Of a DNA stretch of 45,000 bases, positions 12,986 to 23,547 are shown piece by piece. The stretch comes from Paulinella micropora (taxonomy: Eukaryota; Cercozoa; Imbricatea; Euglyphida; Paulinellidae). A program made the position numbers and the translations under genes. Each line of letters begins with the position of its first letter. The stretch's first letter is position 1. A model generated the notes under the pieces. The model saw nothing but the letters and a program-made list of their open reading frames with translations, searched no databases and was not told the DNA's origin. Location: positions 1 through 45,000 of the forward strand of contig WBZZ01002160.1 of NCBI GenBank assembly GCA_019918135.1. Reading direction: 5' to 3'.

Positions 12986-13440
12986 GCACGCGCGCGCGGC
13001 GCACACACACATACACACACACACAGACACACACATGCATACACACATACACGCACACCCTCGCTCACACACACACACAGACACACCCACACAATACATA
13101 CATACATATGTACACATTCCTGGTCTGGCTCTGGTTTCCGGCAAGGCCGGACCAACGCATCGGCCAAAGCCCTCGAGTCCCCGTCCTGCACCTGTTCAGA
13201 GGCCAGTGCAGGTGCTCGCGCGATGCACGCGTGCGCTTTACAGCTGTTCCTGCTGCCCTGCGAACGGCAGGCGACCGGGCAAGGTCCGCAAGCTCCCTTC
13301 GCCAGGTTCCCGATGTTGCTGCTGGTCCGGGCCTGCGCGCTGGTCGTCGTCTCAAATCTCATTCTAGCCAACCACAGAACAAGCAACAGTCTTTACAACA
13401 AAAAACTGAACATACAGAGGAATTATATATATAATTAAGT
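12955..13440. other. CA tract followed by unassigned GC-richer unique segment
   Basis: CA-rich repeat spans about 12,955-13,100. From 13,110 to 13,370 the DNA is unique and clearly more GC-rich than its neighbours. Several frames stay open on both strands there (for example 110 residues on plus and 96 on minus), but none shows a recognisable motif and the frames conflict. It could hold an exon of an unknown gene, and I cannot choose a strand. Confidence 0.3.
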
Positions 13441-13691
13441 ATATACAGAATACAAAAATGTATGTCTTGTATGTATGTCTTGCATGCATGTATTGTATGT
13501 ATGTATGTATTGTGTTTGTGTGTGTGTGTTTGTGTGTTTGTGTTTGTGTTGTGTTTGTGTTTATGAGTGTGTGTGCGTGTGCGTGTGTGTGTGTGTGTAT
13601 GTATTATTTAATATGTGTGTATGTGTATTCTGCATGTATGTATGTATGGTGTGTGTCTGTATTTGGTGGTGTTTGTGTTTGTGTGTGTGTG

Positions 13692-13723
<32 letters not shown>

Positions 13724-14190
13724 GGCTTAAGTGTGTGTGTATGTGTGTGTGTGTTGGTGTGTGTGTGTGTGTGTGTGTGTGTTTGTGTGTGTGTGTGGGT
13801 GCGAGCGTGTGTGTGTCTGTCTGTGTGTGTGTGTGTGTGTGTCTAGGTGTTTGTGCAAGTGTGTGTATGTATCTGTTTAACATATGTACGCATGTATTAT
13901 GTGGGTATGTATGTCTTCTGGTGTGTATGTGCGTCGGTGTCTGTAGGCGTGAGTGTGTGCGTGTGTGTGTTGGTGTGTTTGTGTTTGTCTTCGTGTTTTT
14001 CTTTGTTGTGTGTGTAGTGTCTTCGTATGTGAGTGTGTATGTATGCATCATTTGTGTGTTGGTATGTTTGTGTGTTTGTATGTGTATGTCCGTGACCGAA
14101 AGCACTGATCCAAACGAGTGATGGTTGGGCTTTGCTGGGATCCCTGGTAGGCACTAATCTACCTAGACGAAGCTTACCAAACAACAATAT
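13440..14190. repeat. TG core composite repeat, rearranged copy
   Basis: The start is the reverse complement of the tail of the 6,572-7,660 element (AAGTATATACAGAATACA, then GTCTTGCATGCATG). About 600 bases of TG-rich repeat follow. Then comes the head module (GACCGAAAGCACTGATCC, GCTGGGATCCCTGGTAGGCA) in the same orientation as in the other copies. The relative orientation of head and core therefore differs from the CA copies, which implies inversion of the core or a rearranged element. Confidence 0.5.
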
Positions 14191-15000
14191 GAACTACATG
14201 GGGCGCTAACAAGCCAATGTAAATTTTAAAAAAGTTAAAAAACTTCTTGCTTCTGATTTCTTTTTCCACACTGCGACTTCTTTTACTTAGAACAACCTTG
14301 ATCATTCTAGGCAAGATAAATGAAACTTAATACGAAATCAGAAGCACGGTTGGAGAGAATGTCATCTAGATGAAAAAACAGCTAAAAACGTATCTCCTCA
14401 CGAATACATACAAGTAATATATGCTCATATTTACACCATATTCAATACAGTAATAGGTCCGATCTTATACATTTGTCTACAGATACATATTCTGATTTCT
14501 CGTTACAAGTTTAAGCTCGCTTCTGATTTCTCTTTCAACCATACATATTTCTCTTTGCAATAGTACAATGCGTCATTAAAACATAACTCCGCACTTAGAT
14601 AGGGTTGAAACATATACACACAGACTGAGTACTAGACTGACACACATACTAGTACATACTTACACATACACACACAGATACACGCACACACACAAATATC
14701 AACGCACCAACACACCTACACCCACCCACCCATCCACCCAGACACACACACACACACTCATACACTCACACACAGACACGGACACAGACACAAACACACA
14801 TACTACACACCACACATAATACACATAATACACACAATATAAGTACTAATATAAATAATGCATGCACAATACATACATACACATAGACACCCATAATACA
14901 CATTGATATGTACATGTAAAATAGAGACACACACACACAAACACAAACACCAACACACCATCACAGACACCCACCCACCGACCTCATTCTTGTTTCTTTC
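14190..15000. other. Non-coding, inverted repeat-family segment and CA tract
   Basis: The segment 14,285-14,600 contains inverted relatives of the modules near 6,040-6,200 (ACTTAGAACAACCTTGAT, ATTTACACCATATTCAATA). CA-rich sequence follows to 14,990. No gene is seen. Confidence 0.5.
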
Positions 15001-15002
15001 TT

Positions 15003-15560
15003 TTGCCTCCCCAAAATTCCACCGGGGGAAATCACGGGGGTAGGGGGGGGGGAGGAAATTCTTTTCAGTCTCTGTTACTTTTACCCCCCCCCCCCCCCCC
15101 GGGCTTCTCCAAAAAAATCATAGAACGCATTTTTCAGGCCCCCCTCCCGACCTTCAGACTTTCACCAAAAATCGACAAACAGATCCCTCCTCCCCGAACG
15201 GATGCAAAAAATATAATTTTCTTAGGGTGGGGTGGCAGGTGGCACGTGGAACTTCCCGCGAACAGCCAAATTTTTCCCCCCTTTACAGAATTTGGGTTCT
15301 GCTTTTATCCGCGCCCCCCCCTTGACAGAACTTGGGTCTGCTTTTATCCACGGCCCCCCCTTGACAGAACTTGGGTCTGCTTTTATCCGCGGCCCCCCCC
15401 TTGGGTCTGCTTTTTCTCTCGTCCAAGGGGTCAGCGGCCCAAACGACCGTTTTTTTCTCCCTTGGCAGAATTTGGGTCTACTTTTATCCGCGGCCCCCTC
15501 CCTCCCCCCCCCCCCCCCCCCCCCCCCCCCACCACACACACACACACACACAGCTGTCCT
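15003..15560. repeat. C-run modules and a 37-39 base tandem repeat
   Basis: Units like TTGACAGAACTTGGGTCTGC followed by TTTTATCCGCGG and a C run occur in tandem at about 15,286, 15,323 and 15,360, with further partial or degenerate copies at 15,401 and 15,463. Flanking C-run modules resemble those at 10.2-11.5 kb. A long C run and CA tract close the block at 15,500-15,552. The 221- and 216-residue open frames here are proline-rich and spurious. Confidence 0.6.
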
Positions 15561-15819
15561 GCCCTCTCCATCAACCAGGGGAAAAAAACCTACCCGCCTT
15601 ACCTACCTTATCAGTCTTACCTACCTTCCTACCTACGTGCCTACCATGAAAGTAAACGAAAGATCTAACGAATTCTATTCACGTGTTTGTACACACACAC
15701 ACACACACACACACAAAGACCAAAGACCAAATCCCAAAACCATATCATATAAGGGTTTGGACGGTTACGCGTGTACGCGTCTTCAATCTACTCATCTCTA
15801 CCTTATTGATTCATTCTCG

Positions 15820-16157
15820 TTCCCTACTCTCTTTCTGCTTAGTTTGCTTATCTTGCACGGGATGCATGCATCCACCGCCTGATCTATCTCCTCCTTCATC
15901 TTCTTCCACCAGAATCGCCTCGCTACGAACATGTGAGTTCGTTGTCGACCCGGATGCGCCAAAAGTGTGCAATTGTGGGCTGCGACAAATATAAATCGTC
16001 TCAGACTCTCCGGTACCCAAAGGGTCCATTTGTCCGGCTGTGATGCATAGCGACCGTGAAGGCCCTTGTACCACAGTAGACAATCTCTCCATCCCATCTC
16101 CTTCATTTGATCTTTGATCGCTTTCGTCATCTTTAGCTCATCCGGGTTCTGATACAA
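15820..16157 (-). pseudogene. Integrase zinc-binding (HHCC) domain remnant
   Basis: The frame contains AHPGRQRTH, then RFWWKKMKEEI, and then CIPCKISK. This is the H-x-H-x-C-x2-C arrangement of the integrase N-terminal zinc finger in Ty3/gypsy polyproteins, preceded by the usual linker (LWYKGLHGRY, W at the expected position, VPESLRRFI). The domain looks intact but the DDE catalytic core that should follow it is missing. The protein normally inserts element cDNA into the host genome; this remnant cannot. Confidence 0.8.
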
Positions 16158-16277
16158 CTGTATGAGTTCCTTAAATTCCGGATCTTGAGCCTGATGTTGC
16201 CTCCATGCGGTAGGCGAGGCTATATGGATAGTACCATCTTCTAGCTTACCTTGATCCTCTCCAGGTCATCGTCTAGG

Positions 16278-16499
16278 TCACTTCTCCGCTCTTGAGGAGG
16301 CTCCGTAAACTTCCTGCGTCTCCTCTTCTTCTTTCATGTTCGCCTTCGCATTCTCATATACCTCATAGGACCACTCAGCGTCCTTCTGGGTATGTAGCTC
16401 ACAACATATCCCGTGATCCGGGCCTTGTGGACTATACCGTAGACCCGTGCGGTCATATATGACTCGCCATCCCCATCGCCTCAATGTGGCTGACCTCAT
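16278..16499 (-). pseudogene. RNase H to integrase linker region of retroelement
   Basis: A 73-residue frame with a Glu/Lys-rich end connects the RNase H remnant to the integrase zinc finger. It has no recognised domain. Its position makes it the tether region of the polyprotein, but the frame does not run unbroken into either neighbour. Confidence 0.5.
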
Positions 16500-16800
16500 A
16501 CACCTTGTCAGTGGACAAGTCTTCCATCTCCACCGTGGACACCAACGCCGATGCTTCTGAGTTAAACTCTAGCCTAGAGAGGCTATCAGCGACCACATTT
16601 CGCTTCCCCGGTAGATGGACCATTGTAAAATCGAAACAAGACAAGAACGCTTGCCACCGCGCTAGCTGCCCGTCTGTTCATGATTCATCAACCATAACAG
16701 GTTATGATGATCAGTTCTAACAATAAATTGAGGTCCTCCCCACAAATACTCTCTGAGCCTCTTGAGGGCACATACTACCGCCAACGCCTCTCTTTGCCTT
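16453..16800 (-). pseudogene. RNase H domain remnant, frame-broken
   Basis: One frame (about 16,800-16,680) reads REALAVVCALKRLREYL and then VRTDHHNLLWLMN. These are the E-x-LA-x-V and TDH-x2-L-x-WL signatures of retroelement RNase H. A shift to another frame then gives FDFTMVHLPGKRNVVADSLS, the conserved C-terminal end (H-x-PG-x2-N-x-VAD-x-LSR). A further shift near 16,790 separates the domain from RT. The domain would degrade RNA in the RNA-DNA hybrid during reverse transcription; here it is broken. Confidence 0.8.
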
Positions 16801-17666
16801 GAAACGCTTGCAAAGCATCTTCATCCCACTTCTCAAAGTCTCCAAAGTCAATCATTCTCTCCAACTTAGCCCGTGTTGCACCCCAATCGGGTATGAACTG
16901 GCTATAGTATTGCGACATCGCAAGGAATGAGTGCAATGCAGTGCGGTTCTTTGGTATCGGTCGATTCATAATCTCCTCCCTCTTCTCCTTGGATATCGAG
17001 ACTCGGTTATGAGAGATCTCGTACCCTAAATGTGTCACACTTGTCTTGGCAAGTTGATACTTCTTCAGATTGCACTTCAGGCCAAAAGCTCCGATGCGCC
17101 CGAAGATATCGGACAAATGATCGATATGCTCCTCCATTGTGTTAGAGCATACGATAATGTCATCGATATAGCAAAATGCATATTCTCCCGCTTTCTGTCC
17201 CCTCCTTCTCATAAAACCTCCTTCTGTCAGATCATCGTACTGACTGCTCAACATCTTCTGCATCGCCTTCTGAAAGAGTCCTGGGGCTTGCTTGAGGCCC
17301 ATCGGAAGCAGTTTCCATTGGTATATTTCCATACCCACCACAAACGCCGTCAGCCATCTGTGAGATTATTGGAGATGTTGATATCTCAATAAAGCCCTCA
17401 TTGAGCAGCTGTCTTGCTAGCTCCTCCGCTATCTTCGCCTCATGTATACTCAAATTTGCCCTTCGTGGTGCCGGTGACGGCTCCGCACCCGGTATTTTGT
17501 AAATAATCGCTGTGAAATCCTCAGGCTTGACACCACCTGCATGTGGAGGGTAAAAAATTTCCTTGTTCGCCTCTAATTTTGCTTTTAAAATCTCCTTCTC
17601 CTTCTCCGTGCCTACTCCTTCTTCCAATATTTTCCGCGCCGCCTCTTGAAAATCTTCATCAGACAT
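16775..17666 (-). pseudogene. Reverse transcriptase remnant with internal deletion
   Basis: The N-terminal piece (17,666-17,375) ends in the typical entry motif, with EELARQLLNEGFIE and STSPIIS. The C-terminal piece resumes at TAFVVGMEIYQWKLLPMGL and continues through the catalytic YIDDI box to a conserved HLGYEIS and the FLAMSQYYSQFI segment of the connection region. The intervening part is missing: the W-x-V-x-KKDG region, the DYR-x-LN region and the motif carrying the first catalytic aspartate. The junction lies near 17,345-17,380 and also shifts frame. The enzyme cannot be functional. Confidence 0.85.
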
Positions 17667-17861
17667 CTGCTTATGTTACTTGAGGGGTTCTCTGTCCTCC
17701 TCCAAGCCTAAGTCCTCTTCCGAGACATCATCTAGGCCCGTCTTTTCATACGTGACCATGTCCGGCTCATCATCTTTACCGAGCTCCACCAGTATGTCAA
17801 TGAGTCTCGCGTATTGCAAATGAGTCTTACGGGTGTAAAAACCATCAAAGCATGTGAATGC

Positions 17862-18347
17862 TTACGGTATCAATTTCAACTTGTCGAGGTCTCTGAGCTT
17901 CCGCTTGTATGCACTGCTCTGCTCACGATTTCCCATACGACAAGCCACCACTAGCTGTTGCTTGCGAGAGGGTACCGGTATAGGATGATCAATAAGCCTG
18001 TCCCTTATTTCCTGCGCCCATATCGCCTTCTCATTATATGGCAGGATAATAGTATACAGCTTATTATTTTCAAATAAAGTCCGTAAGCATTTCTTCACTT
18101 CAGCTAGTGAACGCGGCCACTCACCCCAGAAATCAGTAATAAAACTTTTAATAGTTTCTGGTGGAGTATCCGGGATTCGCCCCGTTCTCCTTGGTACAAA
18201 CGCCTCCCTTTTTTCCTCTCCTACTTTCGCATAGAAACAGTATCCGTTAGTAATATGGACATCTGCTCCTACTCCTTCCGCGAATCTCGCCGACGACGGG
18301 CTTCTTTGTGCGACACATATTATCTCCTCCTTCCGCTTCTCAATCAA
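17862..18347 (-). pseudogene. Unassigned retroelement polyprotein segment between protease and RT
   Basis: This 161-residue frame lies between the protease remnant and RT, in the element's orientation. It is rich in charged residues and has no motif I recognise. Its position suggests a linker or an extra domain of the polyprotein. No alternative host gene is suggested by the context. Confidence 0.45.
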
Positions 18348-18576
18348 GTCATCAATAGGCTTTTTGTCCTAATGGCATGTCGGAACTGTGACAGTGCACA
18401 ACTCAATGGGATTCCCAATTGTCGGTCCAGGACAGCTCGTCCGGTCTAAGACTTATGACTTGGGGGTGAACGTACACCTCAAGTGCCTCATGCACGATGG
18501 CTATCTTTTTGTGATCAGTCGCTAGACTCAGCTCAATTTTAAGCCTCATAAGCCTGAGTCAGTAGCGTTAAAGGGA

Positions 18577-18910
18577 TCAATATCGTTCTCCTCTCCTCGT
18601 TTTACTCCATATATCACTCGCCGTGCGATCAATCACAGCCCCCATCGTAGCCAATTGGTCATACGATAGTAATATTGATCCGTGGTAACCGGGGACGACA
18701 TAAAGGTCCATGCGGTATACTCGTGCGGATTTTAATTTAAAGGTCAGTGTGATGATGCCGGTGATATCAGTCCGACTACTTACTCCCTTCAGAGTGCCCG
18801 TCGAATTTTTCATATTGTATTTCCGTCCACCCAGTCCCGATGTCTATTCAAAAACTTCCGGCCGACAATATTAATATTCGCTATCGTATTATTACCAACT
18901 TTCAAATTAT
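18577..18910 (-). pseudogene. Retropepsin-like aspartic protease remnant
   Basis: The C-terminal half shows SILLSYDQLATMGAVID, matching the LLG-x-D-x-L and G-x-VID pattern of retropepsins. Upstream in another frame (18,905-18,820) lies VGNNTIANINIVGRKFL, which sits where the D-T/S-G-A active site should be. The aligned copy at 41.8 kb reads NDTMANINIV. The expected catalytic aspartate is therefore N in this copy, and the glycine is replaced in both. A frame break lies near 18,815. The enzyme would process the element's polyprotein; this copy is dead. Confidence 0.65.
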
Positions 18911-18943
18911 GTAGTATTGTATTAAAAGTTTCACAAAAAAAGC

Positions 18944-19428
18944 TCAGCAGCATAAAACAACTGGCCTGTGCATATTATTTGCGAGGACAAGAACCTTGTG
19001 TTCTAAGACCTTAAGTCTCGCCTCTAAGTCTCTTGACTCCTCCTTTCTTTCTTTCTGTCTTTCTTTTTTCCTTTTTTTTTCTTCTCTGTCTCTCTCTGTC
19101 TCTTTCTCTTTCTTTCTTTTTCTTTTCAAGTAACAGGCACAACTGTGACCTTCGTGCTGAACCATACCTTTTTCTCTCTTCCCCTCTCACGCCGTCTGTT
19201 CCCCCTCCAGCGCGCGGCCTCATAGGCTTGTTGGCCTGTTGTATTACTGGAGCTGACCCAGCCGCCTTCTCCTCTACCCCATCCTCCACCGTACCTGAGG
19301 CATAGCCGCCTCGACTGGTGGGGTGGCAAGCCATCTTCCTCTTCCACCTCGTCTTCCACCTCCTCTTCCGCCTCCTCGTCCTCCTCCTGTTCCTCCTCCT
19401 CCTTGCTTCCTCCTCTTCTTTTGCTCAT
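18944..19428 (-). pseudogene. Gag-like charged region of retroelement
   Basis: An N-terminal acidic block (about 19,420-19,335; Glu/Asp runs) is followed in other frames by an Arg/Lys/Glu block. It then reaches LEARLKVLEHKVLVLANNMH, which aligns with LELRLKTLERKIHVLAASLH in the 41.9 kb copy. The heptad spacing suggests a short coiled coil. A CT-rich simple repeat at 19,035-19,130 (plus strand) underlies the basic run and may have expanded after insertion. Confidence 0.55.
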
Positions 19429-19429
19429 C

Positions 19430-19900
19430 TCTTTTCAGAATAGCTTGCATTGATTGTGCGATCTCGTCATCGGGGCAGTGCTGAATCCCCTACCGCATGA
19501 CTAAAAGCACAAGGAGCCATTTCGCCTTCTCTAAGAAGCTTCTTAAGCTTGCATTCCGCCAGAGAAGAAAAACGGTAGCATGCATCAGTTGCTTCTAAAA
19601 TAAGACAACAGTGCGACGACAGTCAAAGTCTGTGCTGGCCGCTCTCTTCTTCACCTCATCCTCTTTAATTTCAGACGCAAGTAATATCAGTATAGGGCTA
19701 AATCGAATCCCAAAATGGATTTATGTAATACTATCAATGATAGTATTACTAGCGCCTCATACAGTTGCTCTGGATTTCATTGTCGTCCCTTGCTGCGAAC
19801 AATGGAATCGATAGCAGCGTCGGAGCTTGTCTAACAAGACCGCCTCCGTATCGATATCTCTATTCTCAGAGGACTTAGCATAATGCGTGATGCGTCCTCT
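19430..19900. other. Spacer, no gene seen
   Basis: No coding exon, LTR or clear repeat is recognisable. A short CT run (19,898-19,916) introduces the polypyrimidine tract. Confidence 0.4.
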
Positions 19901-19916
19901 CTCTCTCTCTCTCTGT

Positions 19917-21085
19917 CCTTCTCCTTCCCCAGGACCTTCTCCTTCTCTTTCTCGTTAACTTCTTTTGCTCCTTCTCCTTCTGAATGTGTTTCTTCTCCTC
20001 CTCCTTGACCTCCTCCTTGACCTTCTCCTTCTCCTCCTCCTATTCCTCCTTCTATTCCTCCTCCTTCTCTTCCTCCTTCTCTTCCTCCTTCTCCTCCTCC
20101 TTCTCCTCCTCCTTCTCCTCCTTCTCCTCCTCCTTCTCCTCCTCCTTCTCTTCCTCCTTCTCCTCCTCCTTCTCCTCCTCCTTCTCCTCCTCCCTCTCCT
20201 CCTTCTCCTCCTCCTTCTCCTCCTTCTCCTTAACTTCTTCTTCTCCTTCTCCTCCTCTTTCTCCTCCTCCTTCTCCTCCTGCTCCTTAACTTCCTCCTCC
20301 TCCTTCTCCTCCTTCTCCTTCTCCTCCTTCTCCTCCTCCTCCTTCTCCTCCTCCTTCTCCTCCTTCTCCTTAACTTCTCCTTCTCCTCCTTCTCCTCCTC
20401 CTTCTCTTCCTCCTTGTCCTCCTCCTCTCCTCCTCCCTCTCCTCCTCCCTCTCCTCCTCCCTCTCCTTCTCCTCCTCCTTCTCCTCCTTCTCCTCCTCCT
20501 TCTCCTCCTTCTCCCCTCCTTTTCCTCCTCCTTTTCCTCCTCCTTTTCCTCCTCCTTTTCCTCCTCCTTTTCCTCCTCCTTTTCCTCCTCCTTTCCCTCC
20601 TCCTTTTCCTCCTCCTTTTCCTCCTCCTTTTCCTCCTCCTTTTCCTCCTCCTTTTCCTCCTCCTTCTCCTCCTGCTCCTTAACTTTTTCTCCTCCTCCTT
20701 TTCCTCCTCCTTTTCCTCCTCCTTTTCCTCCTCCTTTTCCTCCTCCTTTTCCTCCTCCTTCTCCTCCTTCTCCTCCTCCTTCTCCTCCTCCTTCTCCTCC
20801 TCCTTCTCCTCCTCCTTCTCCTCCTCCTTCTCCTCCTCCTTCTCCTCCTCCTTCTCCTCCTCCTTCTCCTCCTCCTTCTCCTCCTCCTTCTCCTTCTCCG
20901 TTCTTCCCCTCCTTCTCCCCCTCCTTCTCCTCCTTCTCCTCCTTCTCCTCCTGCTCCCTAACTTCTTCTCCTCTTCCTCCTTCTCCTCCTTCTCCTCCTC
21001 CTTCTCCTCCTCCTTCTCCTCCTTCTCCTCCTCCTTCTCCTCCTCCTTCTCCTTCTCCTTCTCCTCCTTTTCCTTAACTTCAAAC
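19917..21085. repeat. 1.1 kb polypyrimidine (CTCCTT) tract
   Basis: The plus strand is almost purely C and T, built from CTCCTT and TCC words. It is punctuated by the word CTCCTTAACTTC or close variants near 20,225, 20,365, 20,675, 20,950 and 21,065, which suggests a higher-order repeat. Sub-blocks differ in using CTCCTTTTCCTC (about 20,515-20,660 and 20,695-20,755) or CTCCTTCTCCTC. Poly-Leu, poly-Ser/Phe and poly-Lys/Glu open frames of up to 370 residues are products of the repeat. Confidence 0.9.
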
Positions 21086-21099
21086 CTGCTTGCTGGCAT

Positions 21100-21960
21100 G
21101 ATGGTGGTATGTGCGATGATGATGTAGGCACGTTGAGTGACCTAACCATAGCACACCAAACAATCACATCCTTCTTCTTTCTCCTTTTGCTAAAAAGCTC
21201 TGTAGATCTACTAGTCAAAGATAGACAAGCAGAGAGGAGATATTAGTGACAGGGTAGAGCAAATGTCTTTGTCCTCTTGATGAAATGTTTGTTTGATTTT
21301 CGTTCAAGTTTTTGTTTTGACTCCTTCGTCAGATTTTTCAACATCCCTCCTCTGTTTGCTTATTCCTCTCTCTTTTCTATGCTGTATCTGTTATGAGGTA
21401 CTAGTGCCTACACAACGATAGCAATAGGGAGTCTGGAAAAGCTCTCCTTCAGAAGTCACACTATGAACGGAGAAGGTTTTAGACTGGTTTTCAGAACACA
21501 ATCAAACATATGCAAAAATGCTTTGATGTGTCTGTGAAACAGTACAGAATAGCATGAATTTGGAGGGTAGAGTGCAGTGCACCTGTCCCTATGTTTGTTT
21601 GTGATTTGTGTGTGGTCCTTTACTCTTCTGTCCACCTCCTTCTTCTTGGTCTCTGTGTGAGAATAGCAAGAATGACAGAGAGTCTGTATCTGATGTCTCC
21701 GTGTGAGCACACAGATATGGATTGGGCTAAGGGTACAAGACAACTACTTGAGGCCAATCAAATTATTTGTTTTGTAAAAGAGCTATGAGGATTATGTGTT
21801 GGAGTATTTGTTTTTGTCTGACGTTCCCGTGTGAGACAGGTCAGCAAATTCGTTCTGGACGCCCGTGTGGCAATGCAGAAAGAAATCACCCTAGTGATGT
21901 GGACTCAAAATGTAGCGCCCCCAACGATAGCTCAATAAAAAGTCGGTAATACAACCAAAC
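21100..21960. other. Spacer, no gene seen
   Basis: Short open frames occur on both strands (60-95 residues) without motifs. The DNA is unique, and a CCCGTGTG word recurs twice near 21,830-21,870. Confidence 0.4.
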
Positions 21961-21971
21961 ACAGTCCAAGA

Positions 21972-23085
21972 ATGGGAATGATGTCTCGTTATATTAGCTC
22001 AGTGAAGCCGAAAGGAAAACGGCAACAGACCAGGAATAAAATGGCATCAGATCCAATCCGGACAAATAATACTGAAAAACAGGCTGGTGCACCTGTCACC
22101 AGGAAATGGGTACTTTTTACCGGCTATCCGGGGGGTGATGCCTACAGATCTCCGGCGGTCCCCACGAACAAGTCATCAAACTATTTCGAGAATGCCTCCG
22201 TGGTGACAACTACAACGAGTACAAGAAGTTTGTCGATAACCTCTGTCACGAGAATAACACTTTCAATTATACCATTGATCCCCCTGCGTCTCACCTTGCA
22301 ACTGCTGTTTCCGGCGACCTTTATTGGCCAACTCGCTCAATCCTTATCGAATTGTACCGCATGCAACGAGAAGCATCTTTCCTCAATGTCAAATTGCTAA
22401 CAGGAGATAATTTCTCTCAATGCTGCTTCGCATCTGCAGTGTCATCCTTGTTGTACGATACCCTTGAAGCTGCATTAGCGTCCGCTTATATCCCCACTCC
22501 TGCTATCCGTCTCGACGTTCAAAAAGTGTTTCGGATTGCGATCAAATATCACCGTAGCACATACGAAGCCAACAAAGCGGTCATTGCTAACTTCCGACAA
22601 GTCCCCCAACGAGTTCGCGAGGAGACCCACCTGCGTCGAGCATTTCAAGGAGAAACCTTTCTCCTACACCAGCCGACTCGTCCCCACTCTTCGACCTTGA
22701 CAACGATGTACCCTCCGGCAAGCGAGAGAAACTCGACGTCCAAACCAACAAAGCGAAACGTAGCCGCAGCCCATCTCAAACACCAACTTTGGCTAGCATT
22801 CACCACGCATTGCTCCATGTAGAAGAAGCGAAACCACAGAAAAAGTTGAGGTTCAAAGGAAACGAGGAAGACAACGCACCCCCAGTTGAAAAAAGCTCAT
22901 CATCAAGCTCCTCCAGTTCGTCGGTCTCCTCAAGCTTGTCACACACCTCGAGCACCGAGTCAGAGTCTTTGTCGCCACTACTCCAAGAAACCAACCAGCA
23001 TCCCAAACCAACAGATAATGCATCCAAACTCGAGGTTGGAAACAAAGTCTTGGCCCAATATGCTGCTACGTCAACGCTATCGAGC
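21972..23085 (+). pseudogene. Frame-broken ORF of unknown family, cut by the GC-rich island
   Basis: Coding-like sequence runs through all three plus frames in turn. The first is frame A from 21,972 or the ATG at 22,041 to about 22,135, ending near KWVLFTGYPGG. The second is frame B from 22,139 to about 22,650, containing HEQVIKLFRECLRGDNYNEY and LLTGDNFSQCCFASAV. The third is frame C from about 22,660 to 23,085, containing SGKREKLDV, a serine run at 22,893-22,935 and LEVGNKVLAQYA. Each switch is in the same -1 direction. Base composition is intermediate between host and island. Frame C stops abruptly where the GC-rich island begins. I recognise no domain. The serine-rich, Lys-containing C-terminal part resembles a disordered tail. 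Confidence 0.45.
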
Positions 23086-23403
23086 CTCTCCCTCGAGGCC
23101 CAGCATCCGCAGGGAACCGAGGTTGTGCTGGGCCGCCGCTCGTCCGTACCACTCCACGGCCTGGGCAGTGTCTTGCGCCACGCCCCGGCCCCTCTGGTAA
23201 CGGGCAGCGAGCGCGTACTGGGCGGGCGCGTAGCCCTGCGCATCCGCCCGAGCATACCACTGCACCGCCGTGGCCAAGTCTGGGGCCACGCCCACGCCTT
23301 CCGAGTAGCAGAGCCCCAGGTGCCACTGCGACCGGGCGTCGCCCCGCACGGCCTTCTGTGCGCACTGAGCCGCCCCCTGCTTGGCGCCTGGGAGGTGGGC
23401 CAT
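23077..23403 (-). CDS. Sel1-like repeat protein, truncated at island edge
   Basis: The protein has two clear Sel1/TPR-like repeats, seen as QWHLGLCYSEGVGV followed by AVQWYARADAQG, and AQYALAARYQRGRGV followed by AVEWYGRAAAQ. A third repeat begins (HNLGSLRMLGLEG) and stops at the compositional border. Sel1 repeats form helical solenoids that bind other proteins, often in ER quality control or in bacterial and viral effector scaffolds, so no specific role can be assigned. I start at the ATG at 23,403 (108 residues); the frame is open further up but only from a GTG at 23,469. An AT-rich box (TTTTAAAA class) lies about 45 bases upstream of this ATG, in otherwise GC-rich DNA. Sel1 proteins usually carry more repeats, so this copy is probably cut by the island edge. 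Confidence 0.7.
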   Translation of the reverse strand: MAHLPGAKQGAAQCAQKAVRGDARSQWHLGLCYSEGVGVAPDLATAVQWYARADAQGYAPAQYALAARYQRGRGVAQDTAQAVEWYGRAAAQHNLGSLRMLGLEGEAR

Positions 23404-23547
23404 GTACGAAATCCGCCAGCGAGAAGGAAGGAAAGAGTTGGCCGTACTTTTTTTAAAACTAGCTGGCACCCAAAAACGCGACCGAAATACCTGGATCCAG
23501 CTCCCGGTGGACAGGCCGGGGGAGGAAAGACGACGCGCCCCCCTCCC

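Larger units (their letters stand above)
15798..19430 (-). mobile_element. Degenerate Ty3/gypsy-like LTR retroelement, truncated at 3' end
   Basis: Reading the minus strand from about 19,430 to 15,798, the order is: a Glu/Lys-rich gag-like region, a protease remnant, reverse transcriptase, RNase H, and the integrase HHCC zinc-binding domain. This is the protein order of Ty3/gypsy elements. The integrase catalytic core expected below 15,800 is absent and is replaced by simple repeats. I found no LTR pair. RT has lost part of its core, and single-base frame breaks occur near 18,815, 16,790 and 16,670. The element is therefore inactive. A second fragment of the same family lies at 41,678-42,330. 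Named family membership would need a search. Confidence 0.85.

Noticed and set aside
19965..21127. Long open frames (370, 289, 237 residues) in the polypyrimidine tract
   Set aside because: They consist of Leu, Ser/Phe/Pro or Lys/Glu/Arg runs dictated by CTCCTT repeats, and both strands are open at once.
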